Assembly: GCF_001665685.1 (NCBI RefSeq)
Contig: NZ_LZTB01000130.1
Location: 124,001-188,000 of the forward strand
Length of the DNA stretch: 64,000 nt
Reading direction: 5' to 3'
Source of the DNA: Mycobacterium sp. 852013-50091_SCH5140682
Lineage (GTDB): Bacteria; Actinomycetota; Actinomycetes; Mycobacteriales; Mycobacteriaceae
Made by a program: the position numbers and the translations under genes. Under the pieces are notes generated by a model that worked only from the letters and a program-made list of their open reading frames with translations, searched no databases and had not been told where the DNA came from. Positions 8,864-18,373 of this stretch are shown one piece after another (the first letter of the stretch is position 1; each line of letters begins with the position of its first letter).

Positions 8864-9925
8864 ATGAATACCCGCCGTGAGCTGCCCGAGTCGCCCTACC
8901 TGGCCGCCGCCAGTGGCCGTGCCCCGCACCGTGTGCCGGTGTGGTTCATGCGGCAGGCCGGCCGGTCCCTGCCCGAGTATCGGGCGCTGCGCGCCCAGCA
9001 TCGGATGCTGGAGGCCTGCTTCGACTCCGAACTGGTCTGCGAAATCACGCTTCAGCCCGTCCGGCGGCACGGTGTCGACGCCGCAATCTTGTTCTCCGAC
9101 ATCGTGGTGCCGCTCAAGGCGTCGGGTGTCGGTCTGGACATCGTGCCGGATGTCGGGCCCGTCATCGACCATCCGATCCGCACGATCGCTGATGTGCAGG
9201 CGCTGAAACCGCTTGAGCCGCAGCAGGTCTCACCGGTCACCGAGGCGGTGTCCCTGTTGGTGTCCGCGCTGGGCGAGGTGCCCCTGATCGGGTTCGCGGG
9301 CGCGCCGTTCACGCTGGCTTCCTACCTGGTGGAAGGCGGGCCCAGCCGCCATCACGATCGCACCAAGGCCATGATGCTCGGCGAGCCCGAAACCTGGCAC
9401 GCCCTGATGACGGCGCTGACCGATCTCACCATCGCGTTCCTGCAGGCCCAGGTGGATGCCGGAGTGGACGCCCTGCAGGTGTTCGATTCCTGGGCCGGGA
9501 CGCTGTCGCTCGCCGATTACCGCAGCTACGTGCTACCCCACAGCGCCCGGGTGTTCGCCACCATGGCTGCCGCGGGGGTGCCCATGACCCACTTCGGGGT
9601 GGGCACCGCCGAACTGCTCGGCGCCATGTCGGAGGCGGTGGAGCCGGCCGCCGCACCGGTGGTGGGCGTGGACTGGCGCACCTCGCTCGTCGATGCGGCC
9701 GCCCGGGTCAAGCAGGGCACCGCGCTGCAGGGCAACCTCGACCCGGTGGTGCTGCTGGCCGGCTGGCCGGTGGCCGAGGCCGAGGTACGCCGGGTGGTCG
9801 AGGAGGGGCGTCAGGCGGTCGCCGCCGGCGCCACCGGCCATGTCTTCAATCTGGGGCACGGGGTGTTGCCTGCGACCGACCCCGGGATCATCACCGAGGC
9901 AGTGGCGCTGGTTCACACATTGTGA
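8864..9925 (+). CDS. hemE: Uroporphyrinogen decarboxylase
   Basis: 353 residues, full length. HemE decarboxylates the four acetate side chains of uroporphyrinogen III to give coproporphyrinogen III. The family signatures are present: the N-terminal RQAGRSLPEYR segment, the conserved FSDIVVP region and FAGAPFTLASY. It is the first gene of a heme operon, its stop overlapping the GTG of hemY and hemQ following closely. In actinobacteria these enzymes run the coproporphyrin-dependent branch. Confidence 0.97.
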   Translation: MNTRRELPESPYLAAASGRAPHRVPVWFMRQAGRSLPEYRALRAQHRMLEACFDSELVCEITLQPVRRHGVDAAILFSDIVVPLKASGVGLDIVPDVGPVIDHPIRTIADVQALKPLEPQQVSPVTEAVSLLVSALGEVPLIGFAGAPFTLASYLVEGGPSRHHDRTKAMMLGEPETWHALMTALTDLTIAFLQAQVDAGVDALQVFDSWAGTLSLADYRSYVLPHSARVFATMAAAGVPMTHFGVGTAELLGAMSEAVEPAAAPVVGVDWRTSLVDAAARVKQGTALQGNLDPVVLLAGWPVAEAEVRRVVEEGRQAVAAGATGHVFNLGHGVLPATDPGIITEAVALVHTL

Positions 9926-11298
9926 GGCCCGCGTATTGCATTGTCGGCGGCGGGATTTCGGGCCTGGTCGCGGCGTACCGGCTGCGGATGGCCGTCGGCC
10001 CCGATGCCGACATCACCCTGCTGGACCCGGCTGACCGGCTCGGCGGAGTGTTGCGTACCGAGCGTGTCGGCGGGCAGCCGATGGATGTCGGTGCGGAAGC
10101 TTTCGTGGTGCGCAGGCCCGAGATGCCGGCATTGCTGGCCGAGCTGGGGCTGAACCGGCGCCAGATCGCGACCACCGGGGTGCGCCCGCTGATCTACAGC
10201 GGCGGACGCCTGCACCCGATGCCGCTGGGCACTCTGCAGGGCATTCCCGCCGAGGCGTCGTCACTGCTCGGACTGGTCGATGATGCGACGGTGGCCCGCA
10301 TCCTCGACGAGCGCACGCGGCCGCTGCACTGGCGGCGCGGGGCCGATCCCACGGTGGCTGAGCTCGTCGGGGACCGGTTCGGCGCTCAGGTGGTGACCCG
10401 CTCGGTCGACCCGCTGCTGGCCGGTGTCTACGCCGGGTCGGCGGCGACCATCGGCCTGCGCTCGGCCGTGCCGCCGCTGGCCGCTGCGCTGGACCGGGGC
10501 GCCCGCAGCCTGACCGATGCCGTGCGTGCGGCGTTGCCGCCGCCGGCAGGCGACTCGGTGTTCGGCGCGCTGGACGGCGGCTACCGCGTGCTGCTCGACG
10601 AGCTGTACCGCCGGTCCGCGGCCCGCTGGGTCCAGGTGGGCGCCGAACGCGTCGACCGAGGCGCCCGGGGCTGGGAGGTGCTCGATGACGAGGGCACCCG
10701 CTGGCGCGCCGACGCGGTGGTGCTCGCCGTTCCGGCGCCGCGGCTGCCGAAGCTGGTCGAACACATCGCGCCCCGAACCGCGGCGGCCGCCCGTCGCATC
10801 CGGGTCGCATCCGCGGCGGTCGTGGCGCTCGCGCTGCCGGGCGGGACGCCCTTGCCGCAGCAGTCCGGGGTGCTGGTGGCAGGCGCAGATCCGCACGACG
10901 AGCGTCGGACCCTCCTCAACGCGAAGGCCGTCACGCTGTCGTCCCGCAAATGGGGGCGGCGCGGCAATGTCGAATTGGTGCGGTTGTCGTTCGGCCGGTA
11001 CGGCGACACCCTGGCCCGAGACACCGGCGACGAGGACCTGCTGGCGTGGGCGGCGCGCGACCTGAACACCCTGTTCGGGGTGACGGTCGACCCTGTCGAC
11101 AGCCATGTGCAGCGATGGATCGACGCGATGCCGCAGTACGGCCCGGGCCATGGCGAGCTGGTGGCCGAACTGCGCGCCGGTTTGCCGCCGACCCTGGCCG
11201 TGGCGGGTGGCTATCTCGACGGCATCGGCGTACCGGCCTGTGTGGCCTCGGCCACCCGTGCTGCCGACGTACTGCTGAAACCTGGCGTGGCACGATAG
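9922..11298 (+). CDS. hemY: Coproporphyrinogen III oxidase (HemY/CgoX)
   Basis: 458-residue FAD enzyme annotated in older databases as protoporphyrinogen oxidase; in actinobacteria the family oxidises coproporphyrinogen III to coproporphyrin III. The N-terminal dinucleotide motif GGGISGLVAAYRL binds FAD, and the C-terminal VAGGYLDGIGVPAC segment completes the FAD site. The GTG start overlaps the hemE stop (GTGA), showing translational coupling. HemQ starts four bases after its stop. Confidence 0.95.
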   Translation: MRPAYCIVGGGISGLVAAYRLRMAVGPDADITLLDPADRLGGVLRTERVGGQPMDVGAEAFVVRRPEMPALLAELGLNRRQIATTGVRPLIYSGGRLHPMPLGTLQGIPAEASSLLGLVDDATVARILDERTRPLHWRRGADPTVAELVGDRFGAQVVTRSVDPLLAGVYAGSAATIGLRSAVPPLAAALDRGARSLTDAVRAALPPPAGDSVFGALDGGYRVLLDELYRRSAARWVQVGAERVDRGARGWEVLDDEGTRWRADAVVLAVPAPRLPKLVEHIAPRTAAAARRIRVASAAVVALALPGGTPLPQQSGVLVAGADPHDERRTLLNAKAVTLSSRKWGRRGNVELVRLSFGRYGDTLARDTGDEDLLAWAARDLNTLFGVTVDPVDSHVQRWIDAMPQYGPGHGELVAELRAGLPPTLAVAGGYLDGIGVPACVASATRAADVLLKPGVAR

Positions 11299-11302
11299 GC
11301 CT

Positions 11303-11998
11303 ATGGCCAAGCTCGATTTCGACGCACTGAACTCCACCCTGCGCTACCTGATGTTCTCCGTGTTCTCGGTGAGCCCCGGTGAACTGGGGGAGGACCGCGC
11401 CGACATCATCGACGAGGCCGCGACCTTCTTCAAGGCGCAGGAGGACCGGGGTGTCGTGGTCCGCGGGCTCTACGACGTGGCCGGGTTGCGCGCCGACGCC
11501 GACTTCATGATCTGGACCCACGCCGAGAAGATCGAGTTGCTGCAAGCCACCTACTCCGACTTTCGCCGCACCACGGCCCTCGGCCGGGCCAGCGACCCGG
11601 TGTGGAGCAGCGCGGCGCTGCATCGGCCCGCCGAGTTCAACAAGAGCCACGTGCCCGCGTTCATCGCGGGCGAGGACCCCGGCGCCTACATCTGCGTGTA
11701 CCCGTTCGTGCGGTCCTACGAGTGGTACCTGCTGCCCGACGAGGAGCGCCGCCGGATGCTCTCCGAACACGGGATGGCTGCCCGCGGGTACAAGGATGTG
11801 CGGGCCAACACCGTTCCCGCCTTCGCCCTCGGTGATTACGAGTGGATCCTGGCGTTCGAGGCGCCCGAGTTGGACCGCATCGTGGACCTGATGCGGGACC
11901 TGCGCGCCACCGACGCGAGGCGGCACACCCGTGAGGAGACGCCCTTCTTCACCGGGCCTCGGGTCGCTGTCGAAGAACTCATCGCCAAGCTCCCGTAA
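11303..11998 (+). CDS. hemQ: Coproheme decarboxylase HemQ/ChdC
   Basis: 231-residue member of the chlorite dismutase-like family, matching Rv2676c. It decarboxylates coproheme to heme b in the last step of the coproporphyrin-dependent pathway, using peroxide. The region YPFVRSYEWYLLPDEERR with the following HG holds the conserved Tyr and basic residues of the active site, and RANTVPAFALGDYEW matches the C-terminal heme-facing segment. Its position after hemE and hemY supports the assignment. Confidence 0.95.
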   Translation: MAKLDFDALNSTLRYLMFSVFSVSPGELGEDRADIIDEAATFFKAQEDRGVVVRGLYDVAGLRADADFMIWTHAEKIELLQATYSDFRRTTALGRASDPVWSSAALHRPAEFNKSHVPAFIAGEDPGAYICVYPFVRSYEWYLLPDEERRRMLSEHGMAARGYKDVRANTVPAFALGDYEWILAFEAPELDRIVDLMRDLRATDARRHTREETPFFTGPRVAVEELIAKLP

Positions 11999-12052
11999 CC
12001 CGCCGCGCCCGGTTCACCTGGGCGTTTCGGCGGCAGGCCTACCCTCGCGGGT

Positions 12053-12799
12053 ATGACTGCTCCAGAAGACACCACGCGTCATTTCGAAGAGATGTACCGC
12101 GACGAGCGGACATCGCACGGTTTGCCTGCCGCCACCCCGTGGGACATCGGGGGTCCGCAGCCGGTCGTACAGCAGCTCGTCGCGGTCGGCGCCGTCAAGG
12201 GTGAAGTGCTCGACCCTGGTACCGGCCCCGGCCACCACGCTATCCACTACGCATCGAAGGGCTTGTCGGCCACCGGTATCGACGCATCGCCCACGGCGAT
12301 CGAGCGAGCCAAGCAGAACGCTGCGAAGGCCGGGGTGACGGTGGACTTCCAGGTGGCCGATGCCACCAAACTCGAAGGCCTGGAAGGGCGTTTCGACACC
12401 GTCGTCGACTCCGCGTTCTTCCATGTGTTCACCGGCGAACAGGAACTGCAGAAGTCCTACGTGCGCGCACTGCACCGGGCCACCAAACCCGGCGCCCGGC
12501 TGTTCATGTTCGAATTCGGCGATCACAACGTCAACGGCTTCCGGATGCCGCGCTACCTCACCGCCGACGATTTCCGCGCGGTGCTGCCCGACGCCGGCTG
12601 GGACATCACCTACCTCGGTCCCACCACCTATCAGGGCAACGTCAGCGTCGAGACCTTCGAGATGATGGCCGCCCGCAACCCCGATATGGCCGAGGGCATG
12701 CAACCGCTGCTGGAGCGCTTGCGGGTGATCGAGCCGTGGCTGATCGACGGCCGTGTGCACATGCCGTTCTGGGAGGTGCACGCCACCCGGATGGGCTGA
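12053..12799 (+). CDS. Class I SAM-dependent methyltransferase
   Basis: 248 residues, similar to Rv2675c. Motif I is VLDPGTGPGHHAIHYA (about residue 52), motif II GIDASPTAIERA, and a later FDTVVDSAFFHVF segment forms the post-motif. Substrate unknown; small-molecule or thiol methyltransferases look similar. The -10 hexamer TACCCT (12040-12045) ends seven bases before the ATG, so the mRNA is probably leaderless and the gene has its own promoter separate from the heme operon. Confidence 0.85.
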   Translation: MTAPEDTTRHFEEMYRDERTSHGLPAATPWDIGGPQPVVQQLVAVGAVKGEVLDPGTGPGHHAIHYASKGLSATGIDASPTAIERAKQNAAKAGVTVDFQVADATKLEGLEGRFDTVVDSAFFHVFTGEQELQKSYVRALHRATKPGARLFMFEFGDHNVNGFRMPRYLTADDFRAVLPDAGWDITYLGPTTYQGNVSVETFEMMAARNPDMAEGMQPLLERLRVIEPWLIDGRVHMPFWEVHATRMG

Positions 12800-12951
12800 G
12801 CAGCGCGGCGTGAGAGCCGTGTGCGCTGCCACACCGCGGCTGCGTCGACGTTGTCACCGGTGACAACGACATGCGGCCGGTGACTCGGGACCATTGATCT
12901 GTCGGGCGACCCCGTCGCCTCGTTCAGACCCAACACCCCGAGGAAACAGCC

Positions 12952-14133
12952 ATGACCACACCCGCGATCGACACCGCAGACTTCTACGAGCTCGAGGGGT
13001 TGTTGAGCCCGGATGAACGCGAATTCCTGTACCAGGTACGCGAATTCATGATCTCGGAAGTCGCTCCGGTGGTGAACCAGCACTGGCAGCGCGGCACGTT
13101 CCCGTTCGAGGTCGTTCCCGGGTTTCGGCAGCTGGGCCTGGCCGGTCTGCCGTATCACGGATACGGTTGCCGCGGTGGCTCATACCTGCTCGACGGCATG
13201 GTCGCGATGGAACTGGCCCGCACCGACCCGTCGATCGCGACGTTCTCCGGTGTGCACGGCGGGTTGGCGATGGGCTCGATCTACTTGTGCGGCAACGAGG
13301 AACAGAAGCAGCGGTATCTGCCGCAGATGGCCCGGATGGAGAAGATCGGCTCGTTCGGTCTGACTGAACCGGACGTCGGCTCCGGTACCTCCCGTGGTCT
13401 GACCACGACTGCCCGCCGCGACGGTGATACGTGGATTCTCAACGGGCAGAAGAAGTGGATCGGCAATGCCACGTTCGGCGATCTCACGATCATCTGGGCC
13501 AGGGATGTCGCCGACGATCAGGTCAAGGGGTTCATCGTCGCCAACGACACCCCAGGATTCTCCACCACCAAGCTGGAGGACAAGATCGCACTGCGGATCG
13601 TGCAGAACGCGCTGATCACGCTCGACAACGTGCGCGTCGACGAGGCTGACCGCCTGCAGAACGCCAACTCGTTCCGTGACACCGCCGAGGTGCTGCGGAT
13701 GACCCGGGCCGGAGTGGCCTGGATGTCCGTCGGGTGCGCGCGTGGCGCCTACGACAACGCGCTGAAGTATGCGGTCGACCGTGAGCAGTTCGGCAGGCCC
13801 ATCGGGGGATTCCAGTTGGTGCAGGACCTGTTGGTGCGGATGCTGGGCAACATCACGTCGTCGTGGGCGCTGTGCGCTCGGCTGTCCCAACTGCAGGACG
13901 AGGGCCGTGCCGAGGACCGGCACTCCTCGCTGGCCAAGGCCTGGAGCACGGTGCGGATGCGCGAAACCGTCGGCTACGCGCGGGAACTGTTGGGCGGCAA
14001 CGGAATTCTGCTGGAACACAATGTGGGCCGGTTCGTCGCCGATGCCGAGGCGATCTACTCCTACGAAGGCACCCGCGAAATGAACACCCTGATCGTCGGC
14101 CGGGTCATCACCGGGCTGAGCGCCTTCGTCTGA
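12952..14133 (+). CDS. Acyl-CoA dehydrogenase (glutaryl-CoA dehydrogenase-like)
   Basis: 393-residue FAD flavoprotein of the acyl-CoA dehydrogenase family. The FAD-binding segment FGLTEPDVGSGTS and the catalytic-base motif YEGTREMNTLIVGR (Glu in YEGT) are visible. The C-terminal YEGT...GR sequence and overall length resemble glutaryl-CoA dehydrogenase and the plant ACX4 type more than medium-chain enzymes. Substrate specificity cannot be fixed from sequence. RBS GAGGAA precedes the ATG. It converges with the hydrolase gene at 14140. Confidence 0.88.
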   Translation: MTTPAIDTADFYELEGLLSPDEREFLYQVREFMISEVAPVVNQHWQRGTFPFEVVPGFRQLGLAGLPYHGYGCRGGSYLLDGMVAMELARTDPSIATFSGVHGGLAMGSIYLCGNEEQKQRYLPQMARMEKIGSFGLTEPDVGSGTSRGLTTTARRDGDTWILNGQKKWIGNATFGDLTIIWARDVADDQVKGFIVANDTPGFSTTKLEDKIALRIVQNALITLDNVRVDEADRLQNANSFRDTAEVLRMTRAGVAWMSVGCARGAYDNALKYAVDREQFGRPIGGFQLVQDLLVRMLGNITSSWALCARLSQLQDEGRAEDRHSSLAKAWSTVRMRETVGYARELLGGNGILLEHNVGRFVADAEAIYSYEGTREMNTLIVGRVITGLSAFV

Positions 14134-14139
14134 CGCTGC

Positions 14140-15105
14140 TCAGCGGGTGTTCTCGGTGACGAATTGCGTTATGGCGTCCTGCATCTGGGTCAAACCGGGC
14201 TCTTCGAGCGGATAGTGGCCTGCGTTGGTCAGCATCACCGTCTGCACCGGCACCCGGGTGATGCGCGACAGCACCGGCCGGCTCAGTTCCACCGGGGTCC
14301 AACGGTCCTCGGCGGGCTGGGTCAGCAGGACCGGGCAGGCGTCGAAGTCGGCCGGTTCGACCGCGGGGATGTAGTTCATGTAGCTGTCCAAGAAGCGGAT
14401 CGGGACCGAGTTGCCGCCGGAGGTGCGGTCTTTGGTCATGATCCGCAGCGCCGCCGGGTCGTTCACCAAGGCCGACATCTTCGAAGCCAGAGTCATCGGG
14501 ATGCGGATGCGGGCGGCGGGAGTCCGGGCCGCCAGCCGCAGCGCGGGCGTCCCGATGCGGGCGGTGAGCTTGTCGTGTGCGGTGTCGGCGCGGACCGTCG
14601 GGTTGCGCTGATCCAAGAACGTCATGCCGACGATGCCGCGCAGCGTGCCTTTCGGGACTTTGGCGGCGACGTGGTAGGTGAGCATGCCGCCGGCGCTGAG
14701 TCCGTACAGCACGATCGGCCGGTCGTCACGGGTCTGCTCGTAGGCCAGGAAATCCACCACGAGATCCACCCAGTCGTCGTACGAGACGAGGGCGCCGGGG
14801 CGTACCTGGGTGAGGCCGTAGCCGAGGTTGTCGAGCGCGACGGTCTCGAAACCTCGTGCGGCCAGCGGGGCGCCGACGATCAGGCTCATCTGCCGTCCGT
14901 TGGTGCCGACGCCGTGATGCAGCACGATCTTGGCCGTCGCGTCGGGATTGGTGTAGCGGTCCAGGTGCACGTGATGTCCCCGCCACTGCCAGAACTCCTC
15001 GGCCGGGGCGCTCTGGTCGGTCAACCGGAGCCGCTCGGGAAGGAAGTTCTGCAGGTCACGCCAGGCTTGCTGGTCGCGGTAGTACATATCTGCAGCTTTG
15101 CGCAC
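14140..15105 (-). CDS. Alpha/beta hydrolase
   Basis: 321-residue serine hydrolase. The oxyanion region HHGVGTNG is followed by the nucleophile elbow YGLSAGGM (GxSxG), an Asp in LTQPAEDRWTP and a His in LTNAGHYPLEEP, giving a complete triad. It resembles monoacylglycerol lipase/esterase types in mycobacteria. An alternative start is the ATG 18 bases downstream. It is divergent from a TetR gene with a palindrome between them, so TetR control is likely. Confidence 0.85.
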   Translation of the reverse strand: MRKAADMYYRDQQAWRDLQNFLPERLRLTDQSAPAEEFWQWRGHHVHLDRYTNPDATAKIVLHHGVGTNGRQMSLIVGAPLAARGFETVALDNLGYGLTQVRPGALVSYDDWVDLVVDFLAYEQTRDDRPIVLYGLSAGGMLTYHVAAKVPKGTLRGIVGMTFLDQRNPTVRADTAHDKLTARIGTPALRLAARTPAARIRIPMTLASKMSALVNDPAALRIMTKDRTSGGNSVPIRFLDSYMNYIPAVEPADFDACPVLLTQPAEDRWTPVELSRPVLSRITRVPVQTVMLTNAGHYPLEEPGLTQMQDAITQFVTENTR

Positions 15106-15158
15106 AGTCGTCTCCTTGGGCGGAAGTTCTCGACCATTTGGTGGAATCGAAACTAGTA

Positions 15159-15174
15159 TTGGAGTCTATTCCAA
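15159..15174. promoter_or_regulatory. Candidate TetR operator
   Basis: TTGGA and TCCAA form a perfect inverted repeat around a 6-base spacer. The site lies where the -35 region of the TetR promoter would be (its -10 is TAAAAT at 15188-15193) and 54 bases upstream of the divergent hydrolase start. Confidence 0.45.
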
Positions 15175-15200
15175 GTATGGAGCATAGTAAAATTTTGGGT

Positions 15201-15818
15201 GTGAACGAGCCCAAGGTCACCCGTACCGCCCGTCGCGCCGCGGCCAACCGCGAGGCGATCGTCGATGCGGCCGAAGCGCTTCTCGTCGAGGGTGGCGTCA
15301 ACGCGGTCACCGTCGATGCCGTCGCCGAACGTGCTGACGTCGCAATTCAGACCGTCTACAACAGGGTGGGGCGCCGACCCGAGGTTTTGGTGGCCATCGC
15401 CGAACGCGCCGTCGAGGACAACCGCCGATACATGGACGCCGCGTTCGCGGTTGAAGGAACCCCCGTAGAGCGGCTCATCGCCGCGGCGGGCGCCTACCTG
15501 GACTTCGCGTCCGAGCGGCCGCACCAGTTCCACGTGCTCAGCAACCCGCCCGACGAGCCCGCGGCGCTGCAACGCATCGCAGACAAGATCGATGACCAAA
15601 TGAACAAGCTCGCGCAGGTGCTGGCCGCCGGTGTTGCCGATGGCAGTTTCATCCCGACGTTGCGCCCGGTCACCGCGGCGGTGGCCCTGTGGTCGATGAT
15701 GGACGGAGTGTTGTCCCTGGGATGGCGCCCGGACCGCAAAGTGGTTGAACCTCAACAGCTCCGCGAGATCGCAGAGTTCGCGATGGCTACGGTGCTCACC
15801 GGAATCCTGCAGCGCTGA
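15201..15818 (+). CDS. TetR-family regulator
   Basis: 205-residue TetR repressor. The N-terminal helix-turn-helix covers AIVDAAEALLVEGG through VAERADVAIQTVYNRVG, with a ligand-binding C-terminal region. I chose GTG 15201 over ATG 15177: the -10 hexamer TAAAAT ends seven bases before the GTG, matching the leaderless pattern, and no good ribosome site serves the ATG. The divergent alpha/beta hydrolase is the probable target. It converges with the DUF2252 gene. Confidence 0.88.
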   Translation: MNEPKVTRTARRAAANREAIVDAAEALLVEGGVNAVTVDAVAERADVAIQTVYNRVGRRPEVLVAIAERAVEDNRRYMDAAFAVEGTPVERLIAAAGAYLDFASERPHQFHVLSNPPDEPAALQRIADKIDDQMNKLAQVLAAGVADGSFIPTLRPVTAAVALWSMMDGVLSLGWRPDRKVVEPQQLREIAEFAMATVLTGILQR

Positions 15819-15845
15819 ACACCGTTGGTCGCTGCCGCCAGGCAC

Positions 15846-17225
15846 CTACAGATCGGATTCGGCAACCACGCGGCCTGCGCTCACCGCGTCCTGTAGCGCC
15901 GCGTAGTCGCGGTCGTTCTGGTCGGCGTATGCCTCGGCGAATTGGACGAATGCCGCATCGGCGGTGTCGCTGTCGCCGAGATAGGCCGCGATCGCGATGC
16001 GATCGCCCGTGCGCGCGTGGGCCCGGGCGAGGGCATGGCCGCAGGATCGCGCATAGTCGGCCAGCAGTTTTGGGCTCGAGTTCTGCACCGACACCGCGCC
16101 CTTCCAGTCGTGCAGCTGGCGCACGTAGTAGTCCGCCTCGTGGCCGTCGGGACCAACGGCGTGCAACCAGCCCAGCAGGATGTCGCTGTTGGCCTGCATC
16201 AGCCGTTGTCCGACCGAAACCCGTTGCGCAGCATCGGCATATTCACTGGCGCCGAGGTAGCGCTCCATCACTGAGGGCTGGGCCTCCTTCATCTGGAGCA
16301 GCAGCGGGTCGTCATTGTCGCGGCCGACCAGCAGCATGATCCACGCCCGCAGGCCAACACTGCCCACACCCACCACTTTGCGGGCCATCGCGACATATCG
16401 ATAGCGTTCGATCAGCGGCCGCCGGCTGTCCTGCAGACTGTCGCGGTAGCGCTGCATGAACGGTTCCATGTGCTGCTCGTATTGATGTGCTTGGGCCGCG
16501 CCGACCAGCTCTTCGATCGGCATCACCAGCGGCGGATGACTGATCAGCCTGCTCTGCCCGTCGACTATTTCGGTGAGCTTCGAGACGGCCTGCAGGCTGT
16601 CGTGGGTGCGAGCCTTGGCTGCCGTCTGTTGGATCGCCTTGGCAAATTTGGTGTCGACACTGGCCTGCAGCTCGCTGTCGACGGTGGTCTGCGTGTACCA
16701 CGCGGCGAGTTCGCCCATCGTCGCCAGTTCACGCATGCGGGTGCGGTAACCCGCTACGCAACTACGAACCACGTTTTCGCGGTCGCCAGCTCCGAAACCG
16801 TTGGTACGTCCGGCAATCGCCAGACTTGCGACCAGGCGCTTGACGTCCCATTCCCACGGGCCAGGCAAGGTCTCGTCGAAGTCGTTGACGTCGAACACCA
16901 AGTTGCGTTCGGGTGTGCCGAACAGCCCGAAGTTCGACAGGTGAGCGTCGCCGCAGAGCTGACTGATCAGTCCGGTGTGCGGGCTTGCGGCCAGGTCAGC
17001 CGCCATGATCAGTGCCGCGCCGCGATAGAAGGCGAACGGGGACATCAACATCCGGCCGTACCGGATAGGGACGAGTTCGGTGATCCGGGAGGTGGCCTGA
17101 GATTCCAGCAGGGCCACCGGGTCCGGGCGGTCGGCAGGTGTGTGCAGCTCCGCCAGCGCCGCCCTGGGTAGGTCGGCGCGAGCGGTCCGGCCGACATCGT
17201 GGCGCTCTTGTACCGATTGAGTCAT
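15846..17225 (-). CDS. DUF2252 family protein (kinase-like fold)
   Basis: 459 residues. The segments QLCGDAHLSNFGLFG and FDVNDFDET match DUF2252, a family related to the aminoglycoside-phosphotransferase/protein-kinase fold, where the first resembles the catalytic loop and the second the metal-binding Asp loop. No function is established. I chose ATG 17225 because AAAGG lies eight bases upstream; the GTG nine bases earlier sits too close to it. It neighbours the ferritin-VIT1 gene on the same strand with a gap of about 50 bases. Confidence 0.85.
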   Translation of the reverse strand: MTQSVQERHDVGRTARADLPRAALAELHTPADRPDPVALLESQATSRITELVPIRYGRMLMSPFAFYRGAALIMAADLAASPHTGLISQLCGDAHLSNFGLFGTPERNLVFDVNDFDETLPGPWEWDVKRLVASLAIAGRTNGFGAGDRENVVRSCVAGYRTRMRELATMGELAAWYTQTTVDSELQASVDTKFAKAIQQTAAKARTHDSLQAVSKLTEIVDGQSRLISHPPLVMPIEELVGAAQAHQYEQHMEPFMQRYRDSLQDSRRPLIERYRYVAMARKVVGVGSVGLRAWIMLLVGRDNDDPLLLQMKEAQPSVMERYLGASEYADAAQRVSVGQRLMQANSDILLGWLHAVGPDGHEADYYVRQLHDWKGAVSVQNSSPKLLADYARSCGHALARAHARTGDRIAIAAYLGDSDTADAAFVQFAEAYADQNDRDYAALQDAVSAGRVVAESDL

Positions 17226-17275
17226 GGTCGACACCTTTCGGTCTTGCTGCCTCGATGATCCAACGGGAACTGCGA

Positions 17276-18358
17276 TCAGCCTGCCGCCGTACCGAACAAC
17301 AGGCCAAGCAGATAGGTCACGGTGGCGGCGCCGTAGCCGATCAGCAACTGGCGCATCGCGCGGCGCAGCGGCGGTCCACCGGACAGCAGGCCGACGATCA
17401 TTCCCGTGCTCAGCAAGGCCAATCCCACGAGGACGGCCGACACCACCACCGCGGTGATGCCGCTGAGGCCGAACAGGTAGGGCAGGACCGGAATCAGCGC
17501 ACCGGACGCGAAGAACATGAAGCTGGACACCGCGGCCCGCAGGCCCGTTCCCACGGCTTCGTGCTTCTCGGTGGACACCTCACCCAGCGGTGAGTCACCC
17601 AGCGCACCCGAGCGCAGGTTCGCGAAGACCTCGGCGGCCTGCTCGGCGGCTTCCACTTCACTCATGCCGCGCGCCCGGTACACCAGCGCCAGCTCGTTCG
17701 CGTCGACGTCGAGAGCTTTCACCGCGATACCGGCCGTGGCGCTGGGTGTCGAGGCATCCAGGAGTTCGAGCTGTGAATTGACCGAAACGTACTCACCGGC
17801 ACCCATCGACAACGCGCCGGCGATCAAGCCGGCCAGGCCCGTCGCCAGGATCGTCTGGTTGGACACCCCGGTGGCGCTGATCCCCAGCACCAGCGCGAGA
17901 TTGCTGACCAACCCGTCGTTGGCCCCGAACACCGCGGCGCGGAAACTGCCCGACAGCTGGTCGCGGCCCCGGCTGGCGAGCGCGCGGACGACCTCCATGT
18001 GGATGCGCTCGTCGGCGGCCATCGTCGGCGTGGCGTCGACGTCGGTCTCGTATGCCGAACGGGCCTCGGCGCGTTGGGCCAGGGCCAGGGTGAATACCGA
18101 CCCCAGGTGACGGGCCAGGAACCCGAGCACCCGCGTGCGGAGGTCAGGCCGGTGCGGTCTGCCCACCTGGTCGCCGAGCAGCGTCAACCAGTGGTTTTCG
18201 TGTCTGCCCTCCGCAAGGGCCAGCTGCAGCAGGATCTCGCGTTCGGCGCCGTCGCGGCGCTGCGCAAGATCCCGGTAGACGGCTGCTTCGGCGCGTTCAT
18301 TGGCCAGATGTTGTCGCCATCGACGCAATTGCGATGCGGTGGGCTGCGAAACCACCAT
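17276..18358 (-). CDS. Ferritin-like / VIT1-CCC1 fusion, predicted iron or manganese transporter
   Basis: 360 residues. The N-terminal part (about 1-145) is a ferritin-like helical domain with paired ExxH motifs (LAEGRHENHW and ADERIHMEVV) that could bind a di-iron site. The C-terminal part is a VIT1/CCC1 membrane domain with helices around FGANDGLVSNLALVLG, LIAGALSMGAGEYVS and several C-terminal segments. This architecture is known from MbfA-type proteins that export iron or protect against peroxide. The cation is inferred. Confidence 0.88.
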   Translation of the reverse strand: MVVSQPTASQLRRWRQHLANERAEAAVYRDLAQRRDGAEREILLQLALAEGRHENHWLTLLGDQVGRPHRPDLRTRVLGFLARHLGSVFTLALAQRAEARSAYETDVDATPTMAADERIHMEVVRALASRGRDQLSGSFRAAVFGANDGLVSNLALVLGISATGVSNQTILATGLAGLIAGALSMGAGEYVSVNSQLELLDASTPSATAGIAVKALDVDANELALVYRARGMSEVEAAEQAAEVFANLRSGALGDSPLGEVSTEKHEAVGTGLRAAVSSFMFFASGALIPVLPYLFGLSGITAVVVSAVLVGLALLSTGMIVGLLSGGPPLRRAMRQLLIGYGAATVTYLLGLLFGTAAG

Positions 18359-18373
18359 GCCCGCGGGTGTCCC

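Noticed and set aside
8753..9172. Upstream extension of the DUF3000 gene to 9172
   Set aside because: It would overlap the start of hemE by 300 bases on the other strand, and the promoter-like hexamer supports GTG 8752.
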